Source: Streptomyces pseudovenezuelae
GTDB lineage: Bacteria; Actinomycetota; Actinomycetes; Streptomycetales; Streptomycetaceae
Assembly (NCBI RefSeq): GCF_001513955.1
Contig: NZ_KQ948146.1
Location: 160,476-224,475, forward strand
Direction of reading: 5' to 3'
Length of the DNA: 64,000 nt
Positions 28,039 to 37,019 of this stretch are shown here, in pieces. Positions within the stretch are counted from its first letter, which is position 1; every line of letters starts with the position of its first letter. Below the pieces are notes generated by a model. The model was given only the letters and a program-made list of their open reading frames with translations. It made no database searches and was not told the DNA's origin. The position numbers and the translations under genes were made by a program.

Positions 28039-28889
28039 TTCCTCCCAGCTTCGAGTACGCCCGCCCCGGCAGCGTCGAGGAGACGGTACGCGTGCTCTCC
28101 GAAGGCGGCGAGGACGCCAAGGTGCTGGCCGGCGGACAGAGTCTGCTGCCGCTGCTCAGGCTCCGGCTGGCCTTTCCCGAACTGGTGGTGGACGTCGGTC
28201 GCGTCCCCGGGCTGGCCGGGGTGCGCGAGGAGGGCACAACCCTCGTCGTCGGCGCGATGACCACCCACCACGACGTGGTCCGCGACCCGCTGGTGCGCCG
28301 GCACGCGGGCCTCCTGGCCGCCGCCACGGCCGGGGTCGGGGACCCCGCCGTACGGCATCGGGGCACCCTCGGCGGCTCGCTCGCGCACGCCGACCCGGCC
28401 GGGGACCTGCCCGCCGTGGTGCTCGCCCTGGACGCGGAGTTGATCGCCGCGGGGCCGGGCGGCAGGCGGGCGATCCCCGCGCGGGAGTTCTTCGTCGACT
28501 ACCTCCAGAGCGCGCTGGAGCCCGACGAGCTCCTGGTGGAGATCCGGATCCCGAAGACCGACGGCTGGGGCTTCCACTACGAGAAGTTCCACCGCTCGGC
28601 GCAGTCCTGGGCGGTCGTCGGCGTGGCCGCGCTGGTGCGGCGGGACGACGGGCACATCGCCGAGGCCAGGATCGGGCTGACCAACATGGGCTCCACTCCC
28701 CTGCGTGCCACGGCGACCGAGGAGGCGCTGCCCGGCAGCGGGGACACCCGGGCGGTGGCACGGGCCGCGGAGTCGGCGGCGACGGGGACCCGGCCGCCAC
28801 GGGACCTGTCGGGGTCGCCCGAGTACCGGGAGCATCTGGCGCGGGTGCTGACCAGGCGGGCGGTGCTGGCCGCCGCGGGGACGGGGTGA
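28035..28889 (+). CDS. FAD-binding medium subunit (coxM-like)
   Basis: 284-residue flavoprotein subunit of the same molybdenum hydroxylase. The FAD-binding motifs are AGGQSLLPLLRLRLA near residue 34 and the TLGGSLAHADPAGD segment near 112, both typical of the CoxM/CutM FAD domain. A C-terminal CO-dehydrogenase flavoprotein domain follows. It receives electrons from the iron-sulfur subunit and passes them to a quinone or other acceptor. Start ATG overlaps the large-subunit stop by 4 bases. Confidence 0.91.
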   Translation: MIPPSFEYARPGSVEETVRVLSEGGEDAKVLAGGQSLLPLLRLRLAFPELVVDVGRVPGLAGVREEGTTLVVGAMTTHHDVVRDPLVRRHAGLLAAATAGVGDPAVRHRGTLGGSLAHADPAGDLPAVVLALDAELIAAGPGGRRAIPAREFFVDYLQSALEPDELLVEIRIPKTDGWGFHYEKFHRSAQSWAVVGVAALVRRDDGHIAEARIGLTNMGSTPLRATATEEALPGSGDTRAVARAAESAATGTRPPRDLSGSPEYREHLARVLTRRAVLAAAGTG

Positions 28890-29767
28890 GCCGCATCCCG
28901 GACTTCAAGGAGCCGGACGACGTCCGGGCCCGCCTGGAGGAGACCGGATACCTCGTCGACGACGGGCTGGCCGTGGCCTGCTTCCTGGCTCTGCGGCTGC
29001 ACCGGCCGCTGTTCTGCGAGGGCGACGCGGGCGTCGGCAAGACCGCGCTCGCCACCGCCCTCGCCGAGGCGCTCGGCGCCCCGCTGATCCGGCTGCAGTG
29101 CCACGAGGGCATCGACGCCTCACAGGCCCTGTACGACTGGGACTTCCCCCGTCAGCTGCTGCATCTGCGGGCCGCCGAGGCGGCCGGGGCCGTGGACGCC
29201 GACCGGCTGGAGGGTGAGCTGTACGACCGCCGGTTCCTGATCGCCCGGCCGCTGCTGAGGGCCCTGGAGACCTGCCCGTCGGTGCTGCTGATCGACGAGA
29301 TCGACCGGGCGGACGACGAGTTCGAGGCGTTCCTGCTGGAGCTGCTGTCGGAGTACTCGGTGACGGTTCCGGAGCTGGGCACCGTGCGGGCGCGGGTGCC
29401 GCCGGTGGTCGTCCTCACCTCGAACCGGACCCGTGAGGTGCACGACGCCCTGAAGCGCCGCTGCCTGTACCACTGGTTCGAGCATCCCGGCTTCGACCGT
29501 GAACTCGCCATCGTGCGGCGGCGGTTGCCCGGCGTGTCGGCGCGGCTGGCCGAGCAGGTGACCGCGCTGGTGCAGACACTGCGCTCCGCGGACCTGCTCA
29601 AGCCGCCCGGCGTGGCCGAGACGATCGACTGGGCCGAGGCGCTGGACGCGCTGGGGGCCAGCGAGGTGGATACGCAGCGGGCGCTGGCGACCCTGGGGTC
29701 GGTGCTGAAGTACCGGGAGGACGCGGAGCGGGCCCGCGACCTGCTGGCGGCCCGGCGGGACCCGTGA
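28886..29767 (+). CDS. MoxR-type AAA+ ATPase (coxD-like)
   Basis: 293-residue AAA+ ATPase of the MoxR group. Walker A GDAGVGKTAL at residues 47-56, Walker B VLLIDEIDRAD near 135, sensor 1 TSNRTRE near 178. In Oligotropha carboxidovorans CoxD of this kind helps mature the active site of CO dehydrogenase together with a VWA partner. The GTG start overlaps the FAD-subunit stop and the next gene starts inside its stop, so the set is made in step. Presence of this maturation pair next to a form II large subunit is common but its job is not settled. Confidence 0.9.
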   Translation: MSRIPDFKEPDDVRARLEETGYLVDDGLAVACFLALRLHRPLFCEGDAGVGKTALATALAEALGAPLIRLQCHEGIDASQALYDWDFPRQLLHLRAAEAAGAVDADRLEGELYDRRFLIARPLLRALETCPSVLLIDEIDRADDEFEAFLLELLSEYSVTVPELGTVRARVPPVVVLTSNRTREVHDALKRRCLYHWFEHPGFDRELAIVRRRLPGVSARLAEQVTALVQTLRSADLLKPPGVAETIDWAEALDALGASEVDTQRALATLGSVLKYREDAERARDLLAARRDP

Positions 29768-30882
29768 TCACCGTGACGGGCACGGAACCGGCCGACGCGG
29801 CCCTCCTCGCCTTCGCGCACGCCCTGCGCACCGCCGGTGTCGACGCGAGCCCCGAGCGCGTGCACGCCTTCCTGCGCGCGGTCGCCGAGCTGGGGCCGGC
29901 GCGGGTGTACTGGGCCGGGCGCCTGACCCTGTGCGCGAACCACGACGACCTGGAGCGCTACGACCAGGTGTTCGCGGCCTGCTTCGCCGGTGCCGGACCC
30001 GCCACGCCACCGGCCGGCCTCCCCCCGCCGCGCCCGCGCCTCACCGTCCCCGAGAGCACGGCGGGCCGCCCCGCGCGTGCCGGAGCCGAGCCCGCCCTCC
30101 CACCGGCGGCCGCCCTGGCCAGTTCCGCCGACGTCCTGCGCCACCGTGACATCGCCGGACTGGACGCCGCCGAACGCGCCGCCCTCCACCGCCTGCTGAC
30201 CGCGTTCGCGCTGCCCGGCCGGACCCGGCGTACGGCCCGCCGCCGCCCCGCCCGGCGCGGGCGGGTCGATCCGCGCCGGAGCGTGCGGGAGCTGCTGCGG
30301 CGGGGCGGGGAGCCGGCCCGGCTGGGGCACCACGAACGGGCCGAGCGTCCCCGCCGGGTGGTCCTGCTCGTGGACGTCAGCGGATCGATGGCGCCGTACG
30401 CCGACGCGCTGCTGCGCTTCGCCCACGCTGCCGCCCGTGGCACCCGCACCGAGGTGTTCACCGTCGCCACCCGGCTGACCCGCGTCACCCGCGCGCTCTC
30501 GCACCGCGATCCCGACCGGGCGATGGCGGCGCTCGCCACCGCCGTGCCCGACTGGCGCGGGGGTACTCGGCTCGGTGAGCTGCTGCGCGAGTTCCTGGAC
30601 CGCTGGGGGCAGCGGGGCACGGCCCGCGGGGCGGTCGTGGTGGTGCTGTCGGACGGCTGGGAGCGTGGCGATCCGGAGCTCCTCGCGGACCAGATGCGAC
30701 GCTTGCACCGGCTGGCGCACCGGGTGATCTGGGCCAATCCGCTCAAGGCGCGCCCCGGATACGCGCCCCTGGCCGCCGGGATGGCGGCCGCGCTGCCGAG
30801 CGTGGACGCGTTCGTCGAGGGGCACAGCCTGGCCGCGCTGGAGCGTCTGGCGGCGGTGGTGAAAGGAGCCGACGATGCGTGA
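29764..30882 (+). CDS. VWA domain protein (coxE-like)
   Basis: 372-residue protein with a C-terminal von Willebrand factor A domain. The metal-ion adhesion site motif DVSGSM is near residue 206 (VVLLVDVSGSMAPY), with the second and third MIDAS residues likely in GTRTEVFTVATRL and VVLSDGWERGD. The N-terminal half (residues 1-200) is an Ala/Arg-rich helical region containing a Pro/Arg-rich linker. Works with the MoxR ATPase of the preceding gene, as CoxD and CoxE do. GTG start overlaps the ATPase stop. Confidence 0.87.
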   Translation: MITVTGTEPADAALLAFAHALRTAGVDASPERVHAFLRAVAELGPARVYWAGRLTLCANHDDLERYDQVFAACFAGAGPATPPAGLPPPRPRLTVPESTAGRPARAGAEPALPPAAALASSADVLRHRDIAGLDAAERAALHRLLTAFALPGRTRRTARRRPARRGRVDPRRSVRELLRRGGEPARLGHHERAERPRRVVLLVDVSGSMAPYADALLRFAHAAARGTRTEVFTVATRLTRVTRALSHRDPDRAMAALATAVPDWRGGTRLGELLREFLDRWGQRGTARGAVVVVLSDGWERGDPELLADQMRRLHRLAHRVIWANPLKARPGYAPLAAGMAAALPSVDAFVEGHSLAALERLAAVVKGADDA

Positions 30883-31975
30883 GATCCTCCCGGTGCTGAA
30901 CAGCTGGTACACGGCAGGGCTGCCGTTCGGACTGGCCACGGTCGTCTCCACGAGCCGCAGCGCGCCGCGCGATCCGGGTGCGGCCATGGCCGTCGGCCCG
31001 GACGACGAGGTCGTCGGCAGTGTGTCCGGCGGCTGTGTCGAGGGGGCCGTCTTCGAGCTGGCCCAGGAGGTCGTGGCGAGCGGCGAGCCCCGCCTGGAGA
31101 CCTTCGGCTACAGCGACGAGGACGCGTTCGCGGTGGGACTGACCTGCGGCGGGGAGATCACGCTGCTCGTACGGTCCGTGACGGCCGCCACCGATCCCGC
31201 GTTCGGTGAGATCGCGGAGTCGGTCGCCGCGGGCCGTCCGGTGACCGTGGCGACGGTGACCGACGGCCCCGCACCCCGGGGCGCCACGCTCGCCGTGTGG
31301 CCGGACCGCGTCGCGGGCACCCTCGGCACCACCGGCCTCGACGTGGCGGTCACCGCCGACGCGCGCGGTGAACTCGCCCTGGGCGCCACCGGGTTGAGGC
31401 ACTACGGTCCGCGCGGGGAGCGGCGCGAGGACGCGGTCGGCGTTTTCCTGCACTCCTTCGCCCCGCCGCCCCGCATGCTCGTCTTCGGCGCGATCGACTA
31501 CGCGGCCGCGGTCGCCCGGATCGGCGCCTTCCTCGGCTACCGGGTCACCGTCTGCGACGCCCGCCCGGTCTTCGCCACACCGAAGCGCTTCCCGGAGGGC
31601 GTGGAGGTCGTCGTGGACTGGCCGCACCGCTACCTCGGCGGCACCGGCACCGACGAGCGCACGGTGATCTGCGTCCTGACCCACGACCCGAAGTTCGACG
31701 TGCCCCTGCTGGAGGAGGCACTGCGCCGGCCCGCGGCGTACATCGGTGCGATGGGCAGCCGCCGTACACACGAAGACCGGATGAAGCGGCTCGGCGAATC
31801 GGGGCTCACCGAGGCCGAGCTGTCCCGGCTGCGCTCGCCGGTCGGCCTGGACCTCGGGGCCCGTACGCCCGAGGAGGTCGCCGTGTCCGTGGCCGCCGAG
31901 ATCGTCGCCCTGCGCTGGGGCGGCAGCGGCACCCCGCTGACCGCGACGGCCGGGGCGATCCACCCTTCTCCGTAG
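30875..31975 (+). CDS. XdhC family molybdenum-cofactor chaperone
   Basis: 366-residue XdhC/CoxI-type protein. N-terminal XdhC domain (SAPRDPGAAMAVGPDDEVVGSVSGGCVEG near residues 29-58, including the conserved Ser-Gly-Gly-Cys) and C-terminal Rossmann-like domain (LVFGAIDYAAAVARIGAFLGYRVTVCDAR near 206 and YIGAMGSRRTHEDR near 288). Family members bind molybdenum cofactor, protect it, help its sulfuration and insert it into the hydroxylase. Starts 8 bases inside the previous gene, in operon with the catalytic subunits, matching the place of the coxF/coxI gene in known cox clusters. Confidence 0.89.
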   Translation: MREILPVLNSWYTAGLPFGLATVVSTSRSAPRDPGAAMAVGPDDEVVGSVSGGCVEGAVFELAQEVVASGEPRLETFGYSDEDAFAVGLTCGGEITLLVRSVTAATDPAFGEIAESVAAGRPVTVATVTDGPAPRGATLAVWPDRVAGTLGTTGLDVAVTADARGELALGATGLRHYGPRGERREDAVGVFLHSFAPPPRMLVFGAIDYAAAVARIGAFLGYRVTVCDARPVFATPKRFPEGVEVVVDWPHRYLGGTGTDERTVICVLTHDPKFDVPLLEEALRRPAAYIGAMGSRRTHEDRMKRLGESGLTEAELSRLRSPVGLDLGARTPEEVAVSVAAEIVALRWGGSGTPLTATAGAIHPSP

Positions 31976-31994
31976 GGCCTGCCTGGAGGAAGTC

Positions 31995-32618
31995 ATGGAA
32001 CTGCACCACGAGTTCACCGTGCCCGTCCCGGTCGACGAGGCCTGGCGGGCACTCCTCGACATCGAACGTGTCGCGCCCTGTATGCCCGGGGCGGTGGTCG
32101 AGGACTACGACGGCAGGACCGTGACCGGCTCGGTGAAGGTCAAGGTCGGGCCGATCACCGTGACGTACAAGGGGACCGCAGTCTTCGAGGAGCAGGACGA
32201 GGCCGCGCACCGCCTGGTGCTGATCGCGAGCGGACGGGAGATCCGCGGCCAGGGCACCGCGCGGGCCACGGTGACCGGCACGCTCACCGGACAGGACGGC
32301 GGTACGGCCGTGTCGGTGCGCACGGATCTGGCGGTGACCGGGCGCCCGGCGCAGTTCGGGCGGGGTGTCCTGGCGGAGGTCGGCGACCGGCTGGTCGGCC
32401 GGTTCTCCGCATGTCTGGCGGAGCGGCTGGGCGAGCGCGAGGAGGCCCCGGAGGCGGCCCGGACGGCCGAGGAGGCCGAGGAGGCCGACGACGAACCGCT
32501 CGATCTGCTGCGCGCGCTCGGCGTACCGGTCGCCAAGCGGACGGCGGCCGCGCTGGCCGCGGCCGCCGTCGTGGTGGTCGTGGTCACGCGGATACGTCGA
32601 CGCAGCCGGAAAGTGTGA
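31995..32618 (+). CDS. CoxG-like SRPBCC protein with C-terminal membrane anchor
   Basis: 207 residues. The first 150 form a SRPBCC/CoxG domain (MELHHEFTVPVPVDEAW, GAVVEDYDG, GSVKVKVGPITVTYKG, FGRGVLAEVGDRLV). A linker rich in Glu and Ala leads to a hydrophobic helix AALAAAAVVVVVVTRI and a basic tail, so the protein is tail-anchored with the SRPBCC domain in the cytosol. CoxG is proposed to tie CO dehydrogenase to the membrane. Last gene of the operon, 19 bases downstream of XdhC. Confidence 0.86.
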   Translation: MELHHEFTVPVPVDEAWRALLDIERVAPCMPGAVVEDYDGRTVTGSVKVKVGPITVTYKGTAVFEEQDEAAHRLVLIASGREIRGQGTARATVTGTLTGQDGGTAVSVRTDLAVTGRPAQFGRGVLAEVGDRLVGRFSACLAERLGEREEAPEAARTAEEAEEADDEPLDLLRALGVPVAKRTAAALAAAAVVVVVVTRIRRRSRKV

Positions 32619-32945
32619 CGCTCACAAGGTGTGAGGCCCGTCCGAAGGGGTACGCGCCGAGTACGGGAGAGGGCGTCCGAGCCCTCACCCCGCCTCCGAT
32701 CGGGAAGGAGGTCCGTGAAAGCGCACACTCGTAGCGTCCGGGCCGCTTCCTTGTACGCGGAGCGGCCCGGATCTCATGAACGCCGGTGGATCTGTGCGAG
32801 CGCGCCCGGCAGCACGGTCGGCGCCAACGCCGCGGCGGCCGCGTAGCAGCGGCCGAGCGCCCGCCTCCGCGATCCCGATCACCCCACCCGTCCGCCGTGC
32901 GGTGTTGTCATCAGCCGGCGCTGAGAGCGCGGGCGCCTGTGGGCC
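32619..32945. other. Intergenic stretch without a convincing gene
   Basis: About 327 bases between the end of the cox-type operon and the convergent metallophosphoesterase gene. It contains the operon terminator (32737-32771). No reading frame here has the G+C third-position bias or any family match. Confidence 0.6.
32737..32771. terminator. Hairpin terminator after the cox-type operon
   Basis: Perfect 11-base-pair stem (TCCGGGCCGCT and its complement) with a 13-base loop, 118 bases after the last operon gene. Confidence 0.65.
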
Positions 32946-33458
32946 CTAGGGCGAAACGGGCCGTGGCGGCAGGCGGTGCAGGGTCACGTCCGTGAGGCGG
33001 CCGCCGGAGACGGTGGCCGTCATGTAGGTGCAGTGGGGCTGGCGGCGCCGGTCGGTCGGCGAGCCTGGGTTCAGCAGCCGCAGTCCGCCGGGCGCGGTGG
33101 TGTCCCAGGGGATGTGGCTGTGGCCGAAGACCAGGACGTCGGCGTCGGGGTACCGGGCGGCGCAGCGGGCCTCGCGCCCCTGGGCGGCACCGGTTTCGTG
33201 GACGACGGCGAAGCGCAGGCCGCCCAGTTCGGCGTAGGCCACCTCGGGAAGCCTGGCGCGCAGCTCGGGCCCGTCGTTGTTGCCGTGGACCCCGACCAGC
33301 CGGGCGCTGCGGCTCTCCAGCAGGTCCAGGGTGGCGGTGTCCACCCAGTCGCCGGCGTGGAACACGACGTCGGCGTGCGGGAGTTCGGCGAGCAGCGGGG
33401 CCGGGAGCCGCTTGGCGCGCCGGGGGAGGTGGGTGTCGGACATCAGGAGCAGGCGCAC
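32946..33458 (-). CDS. Metallophosphoesterase (YfcE/MJ0936-like)
   Basis: 170-residue calcineurin-like phosphoesterase. All metal-binding motifs are visible: LLLMSDTHLP (Asp-X-His), VVFHAGDWVDT (Gly-Asp), GVHGNNDGPE (Gly-Asn-Asp near residue 59), FAVVHETG (the third-His motif), and VFGHSHIP (Gly-His-Ser-His near 113), followed by NPGSP. The size and motif spacing match small phosphodiesterases of the YfcE type; substrate unknown. GTG 33458 is the start. A short coding-like fragment ends 5 bases upstream of it (see 33463-33590). Confidence 0.88.
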   Translation of the reverse strand: MRLLLMSDTHLPRRAKRLPAPLLAELPHADVVFHAGDWVDTATLDLLESRSARLVGVHGNNDGPELRARLPEVAYAELGGLRFAVVHETGAAQGREARCAARYPDADVLVFGHSHIPWDTTAPGGLRLLNPGSPTDRRRQPHCTYMTATVSGGRLTDVTLHRLPPRPVSP

Positions 33459-33462
33459 GGGA

Positions 33463-33590
33463 TCACCCTAGAGGAGCTCGCGGCCGGCCCCGCCTCATGA
33501 GGGGCGTGTCTGTGCCGAGGGCGAAGTCGATGCCGTTGTCGAGGAACCAACGACGCCCGTCTGCCCTCTTTACCCACGCGGCACGCCGAT
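33463..33590 (-). other. Short coding-like fragment upstream of the phosphoesterase gene
   Basis: One minus-strand frame ending at the TGA at 33463-33465 reads WVKRADGRRWFLDNGIDF and continues ALGTDTPLMRRGRPRAPLG, with strong third-base G+C bias over about 30 codons and no in-frame ATG or GTG start in the visible stretch. It looks like the end of a small protein, now truncated, or an unannotated short ORF read through from upstream. No family recognised. The rest of the 33459-33770 gap shows nothing coding. Confidence 0.28.
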
Positions 33591-33770
33591 CGCGGCGTCG
33601 GCCGTAACCGGCGTCACCGCCCCGGGTCCGACGCGCACCGCTCGATCGCCGGGTGCGTCGCCGGTCAAGGCAGCCTGCTGCCGCGGCACTTGTCCGGCGG
33701 CGTTAACATCGGCGCACAAAGCGTCAATCCGTGACGCAAGCCACAAGCCACCCAAGGAGTCCGGACACCG

Positions 33771-35723
33771 ATGCCGGTCAAGGTCAGCGTCGTCATCCCC
33801 GTCTACAACCCGGGGACCTACATCGAGGACTGCGTCGCCTCGCTGCGCAGGCAGTCCCTGCCCCCGGACGAGTTCGAGGCGATCTTCGTCGACGACGGTT
33901 CGACCGACGACACGCCGGCCCGGCTCGACGCGCTGGCCGCCGAGGTCGAGAACATCAAGGTCATCCACCAGGAGGCCTCGGGCTGGTCCGGCAAGCCCCG
34001 CAACGTCGGGATCGCCGCCTCCCAGGGCGAGTTCGTCATGTTCGTCGACAACGACGACTACCTCGGCGACGAGGCCCTGGAGCGGATGTACGACTACGCG
34101 GTGGCCAACGGCGCCGACGTGGTCGTGGGCAAGATGGCCGGCAAGGGCCGGGGCGTACCGGTGGAGCTGTTCCGCCGCAACCACCCCCGTGCCACCGTCG
34201 ACAACGCCCCGCTGATCGACAGCCTCACACCGCACAAGATGTTCCGGCGCGCCTTCCTCGACCGGATCGGCCTGCGCTTCCCCGAGGGCAGGCGCCGGCT
34301 GGAGGACCACGTCTTCGTCACGGAGGCGTATCTGCGCGCGGACAACGTCTCCGTGCTCAGCGACTACGTCTGCTACTACCACCTCAAGCGCGACGACGCC
34401 TCCAACGCGGGCTTCCAGCGCTTCGACCCGGTGGGCTACTTCGCGAACCTGCGCGAGGCGCTCGACGTCGTCGAGAAGTACACCGAGCCGGGGCCGACCC
34501 GCGACCGGCTGTTCCGTCGCTGGCTGCGCAACGAGATGGTCGAGCGGATGCGCGGCAGGCGCCTGCTCGCCGCGCCCGAGGACTACCGCAAGGAGCTCTT
34601 CACCGAGATCCGCTCGGTGGTCGTCGAGCGCTTCGGGCCCGGTGTCTCGGCGGGCCTCCAGCCCACCCAGCAGGTCGTCGCCGCGCTGATCGCCGACGGC
34701 CGGCTCGACGACCTGGTCGCCTTCGCCGAGTGGGAGGTCTCGGTCGCCTCCAGCGTCGAGCCGGACGGCGTCGAGTGGGACGGGGGTGTGCTGCGCGTCG
34801 GTCTGTCCGCCGAGCTCACGACCGACGGCAAGCCGATGACGTTCCCCGCCGAGGGCAGCGCCGCCCCGCTCACCGGGCCGCCGGCCTCGGTCGCGGAGGC
34901 CGTGGACTGGGTCGGCGCCCACAGCGTGGCCGGCTTCAAGCGCGCCACGGTCGACCTGCTGCTGCGGGAACGCTCCAGCTCCGCCCAGTACTTCCAGCCG
35001 GTGGAGTTCACCCGGGAGACCGTCCCGGGTGAGGACGGCCGGGTGCGGCTGGTGCTGCGGGGCACGGCAGCCCTGGATCCGGCCACCGCGGCCGACGGCG
35101 GCCCGCTCGACGCCGGGCTGTGGGACGTGTTCGTCCGCGTCAAGCTGGGCGGCTGGACCAAGCAGTCCCGGCTGGGCCCGGTCTCCCTCAAGGGGCGTAC
35201 GGCCGCGGACGCCGGTGTGGCGGGCGGCCGGGTCGTGCTGCCGTACTGGACCGCGAAGCAGGGCACCCTCGCCCTGGACGTCGACACGGCGGGCGAGCGC
35301 CTGCAGCTCGGGCGGGTCACGCCCGGGGAGGTCACGGTCACCGGTGACCGCGTCGAGGTGCCGGTGCCCTTCCACGTGCCCGGTGACACGCCGGTGCTGC
35401 TCAGGCTCACCGGTGGTTCCGGCGCCGCGTCCGCGAAGGAGGTGACCGGCACGCTGCGTCCCCAGGACTCCGGGGCCCTCCTGGAGGCGGTGCTGCCGGT
35501 GGGCGACCTGACCGGAGCGGCCTGGCGGGTGGCGCTGAGCCCGGCGCCCCACGCCGAGGAACCCCGCTTCCATCCGCTGCCGTTCGAACTGCGGGTGAAG
35601 GGGGGCGGCGTCCAGGTCGTGGCCGTGCGCCCGCCCCGGCCCGCCACCGGACAGCCGTTGGTCCGCAGGGCGAGGCGGCTGGCCGGAAGGCTGGTCCGCC
35701 GGTTCAGGGCACGCGCCAAGTAG
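33771..35723 (+). CDS. GT2 family glycosyltransferase, large (TarP/TarS-like architecture)
   Basis: 650 residues. Residues 1-320 are a GT-A family 2 domain: VSVVIPVYNPG at 5-15, IFVDDGSTDDTP (near 42), the DXD-type MFVDNDDYLGDE near 90, and RRLEDHVFVTEAYL with the catalytic acid region near 180. The rest (about 330-600) is beta-rich and may be trimerisation or polymer-binding domains as in TarS. The end is very basic (RRARRLAGRLVRRFRARAK), so the protein could sit on the membrane face or on an anionic polymer. It likely glycosylates a wall polymer such as teichoic or teichuronic acid; inference from domain layout. No upstream promoter motif was identified. Confidence 0.85.
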   Translation: MPVKVSVVIPVYNPGTYIEDCVASLRRQSLPPDEFEAIFVDDGSTDDTPARLDALAAEVENIKVIHQEASGWSGKPRNVGIAASQGEFVMFVDNDDYLGDEALERMYDYAVANGADVVVGKMAGKGRGVPVELFRRNHPRATVDNAPLIDSLTPHKMFRRAFLDRIGLRFPEGRRRLEDHVFVTEAYLRADNVSVLSDYVCYYHLKRDDASNAGFQRFDPVGYFANLREALDVVEKYTEPGPTRDRLFRRWLRNEMVERMRGRRLLAAPEDYRKELFTEIRSVVVERFGPGVSAGLQPTQQVVAALIADGRLDDLVAFAEWEVSVASSVEPDGVEWDGGVLRVGLSAELTTDGKPMTFPAEGSAAPLTGPPASVAEAVDWVGAHSVAGFKRATVDLLLRERSSSAQYFQPVEFTRETVPGEDGRVRLVLRGTAALDPATAADGGPLDAGLWDVFVRVKLGGWTKQSRLGPVSLKGRTAADAGVAGGRVVLPYWTAKQGTLALDVDTAGERLQLGRVTPGEVTVTGDRVEVPVPFHVPGDTPVLLRLTGGSGAASAKEVTGTLRPQDSGALLEAVLPVGDLTGAAWRVALSPAPHAEEPRFHPLPFELRVKGGGVQVVAVRPPRPATGQPLVRRARRLAGRLVRRFRARAK

Positions 35724-35746
35724 CGGCAGAGCCGCGGGGACAAACA

Positions 35747-35782
35747 GAGCCGGGGAGGACGCGTCCGCGTCCTCCCCGGCTC
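35747..35782. terminator. Strong hairpin terminator
   Basis: Perfect 16-base-pair stem (GAGCCGGGGAGGACGC and its complement) with a 4-base loop (GTCC), between the convergent glycosyltransferase and methyltransferase genes. Confidence 0.85.
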
Positions 35783-35794
35783 ACCGCGCTTGGC

Positions 35795-36598
35795 TCAGCC
35801 GGCGTCGCTGAGCTGCTTCAGGCTGGTGCGCAGGTGCTCCCAGCTGCGGTCCCGCTTGCTGCCGCGGTTGCGGGCGTTCACCAGGGCCTTCCAGAAGGCG
35901 GCGTCGATCAGCGTCTCCGGCTTGATCGCCACGGTCCGCTCCAGGACCGTCTCCGGCACCTTCTGCGGGTCGGGGACCACGTACTCCGCGATGATCTCGT
36001 CGTACTTGTCCTTCAGCACCGTGTTGGTCGGGTCCGCGCCGAAGACCACGAGCTGCCCGGTGGGCTCGGTGTCGACCAGAACCGTCACCAGGTCGGGCCG
36101 GTAGCGGTTCAGGACCTCGATGACCTTGTACACGTCACCGGTCCAGGCGTTGGTGTGGCGGTCGCGGGCCGCCTCGTCCACGTTGCGCGGGAGCATGTCG
36201 TCGAAGACGATCACGCTGGCCCAGTCCGCGTACTTCTCGACGTTGATGAAGTCGCGCAGCGCGTACTCGAACAGGTGCATACCGTCGATGAACGCCAGGT
36301 CGAGCGTGACGTCCTTCCAGTAGCCGAACGGGCTGCGGTTGCGGACGATGTTGCGCAGCGGGTGGCGGCCGCCCTTGAGGTGCTGCAGCGGGTTCTCGCG
36401 CGCGAAGAAGTCGTCGCTGGTGGCCTTCGCCAGATGGACGTCGCAGCGGATCTCGGAGACCACCTTGAACGCCGGGTCGATCGCGATGCTCGGTACCCGG
36501 GAGAACGTCAGGCTGCGGCCGTCGTTGACGCCGATCTCCAGGTAGTTGCGGTTCGCGCTGGCTTTGTGGAGCCCCCGCAGGAACTCGTGACGTTTCAC
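35795..36598 (-). CDS. Class I SAM-dependent methyltransferase
   Basis: 267-residue Rossmann-fold methyltransferase, of the kind often found in polysaccharide or antibiotic gene sets. The glycine-rich SAM motif is NYLEIGVNDGRSLTF (residue 18-32), with IAIDPAF following as the acidic strand, and FIDGMHLFEYALRDF plus VIVFDDMLP later (catalytic region, about 110-145). The start is GTG 36598, as AAGGAG lies 8 bases upstream; an ATG further upstream would read non-coding sequence. Convergent with the GT2 gene, sharing its terminator. Substrate unknown. Confidence 0.82.
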   Translation of the reverse strand: MKRHEFLRGLHKASANRNYLEIGVNDGRSLTFSRVPSIAIDPAFKVVSEIRCDVHLAKATSDDFFARENPLQHLKGGRHPLRNIVRNRSPFGYWKDVTLDLAFIDGMHLFEYALRDFINVEKYADWASVIVFDDMLPRNVDEAARDRHTNAWTGDVYKVIEVLNRYRPDLVTVLVDTEPTGQLVVFGADPTNTVLKDKYDEIIAEYVVPDPQKVPETVLERTVAIKPETLIDAAFWKALVNARNRGSKRDRSWEHLRTSLKQLSDAG

Positions 36599-37019
36599 TG
36601 GGAAATCTCCTTGCGGATGTGTGGCAGTGCTTCGTGCAGGGCGGACCGCCGGTCCCGGTGCGAGGCCGGCGCGACCTCCGTCCACCGTCGCGCCCTAGGG
36701 CGCTGTAGGCGGGGCGTGGTGCGGGCCCGTTCAAGACCCCGCTGCTGGTGGGGCCGTCCCGGTCCGGGTCGGCCGAGGTGCCGGGACATTCCCCGCCCGG
36801 GTCCGTACCGGCTGCCCGGGCCGGAACCGGTTTCCGTGGAACATACCTGCTGTGAGCTTCCCATGACAGGACTTCGCGCCGAGGAGCGTGATCCTGAGGG
36901 AAAAGGAGGGCAAAGTGCGGAAAGACGGAGGGTGACCCTCCGGGTGACGGCCCCGGGGCCCCGCTCGTCTGCGCGGACGGGTGCGGCGGCGGGGAGCGTC
37001 ATGAGAAGAGCGGGGAGAC
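36599..37019. other. Intergenic region without a convincing gene
   Basis: About 420 bases. Several ORFs occur by chance but none has third-base bias or a family match. It separates the methyltransferase gene from an RmlA-type pseudogene and may itself be decayed sequence. Confidence 0.55.

Noticed and set aside
33570..35573. 667-codon minus-strand ORF opposite the GT2 glycosyltransferase
   Set aside because: It mirrors the GT2 gene in antisense, is built of V/G/R/H-rich sequence typical of antisense reading in high-GC DNA, and has no family motif.
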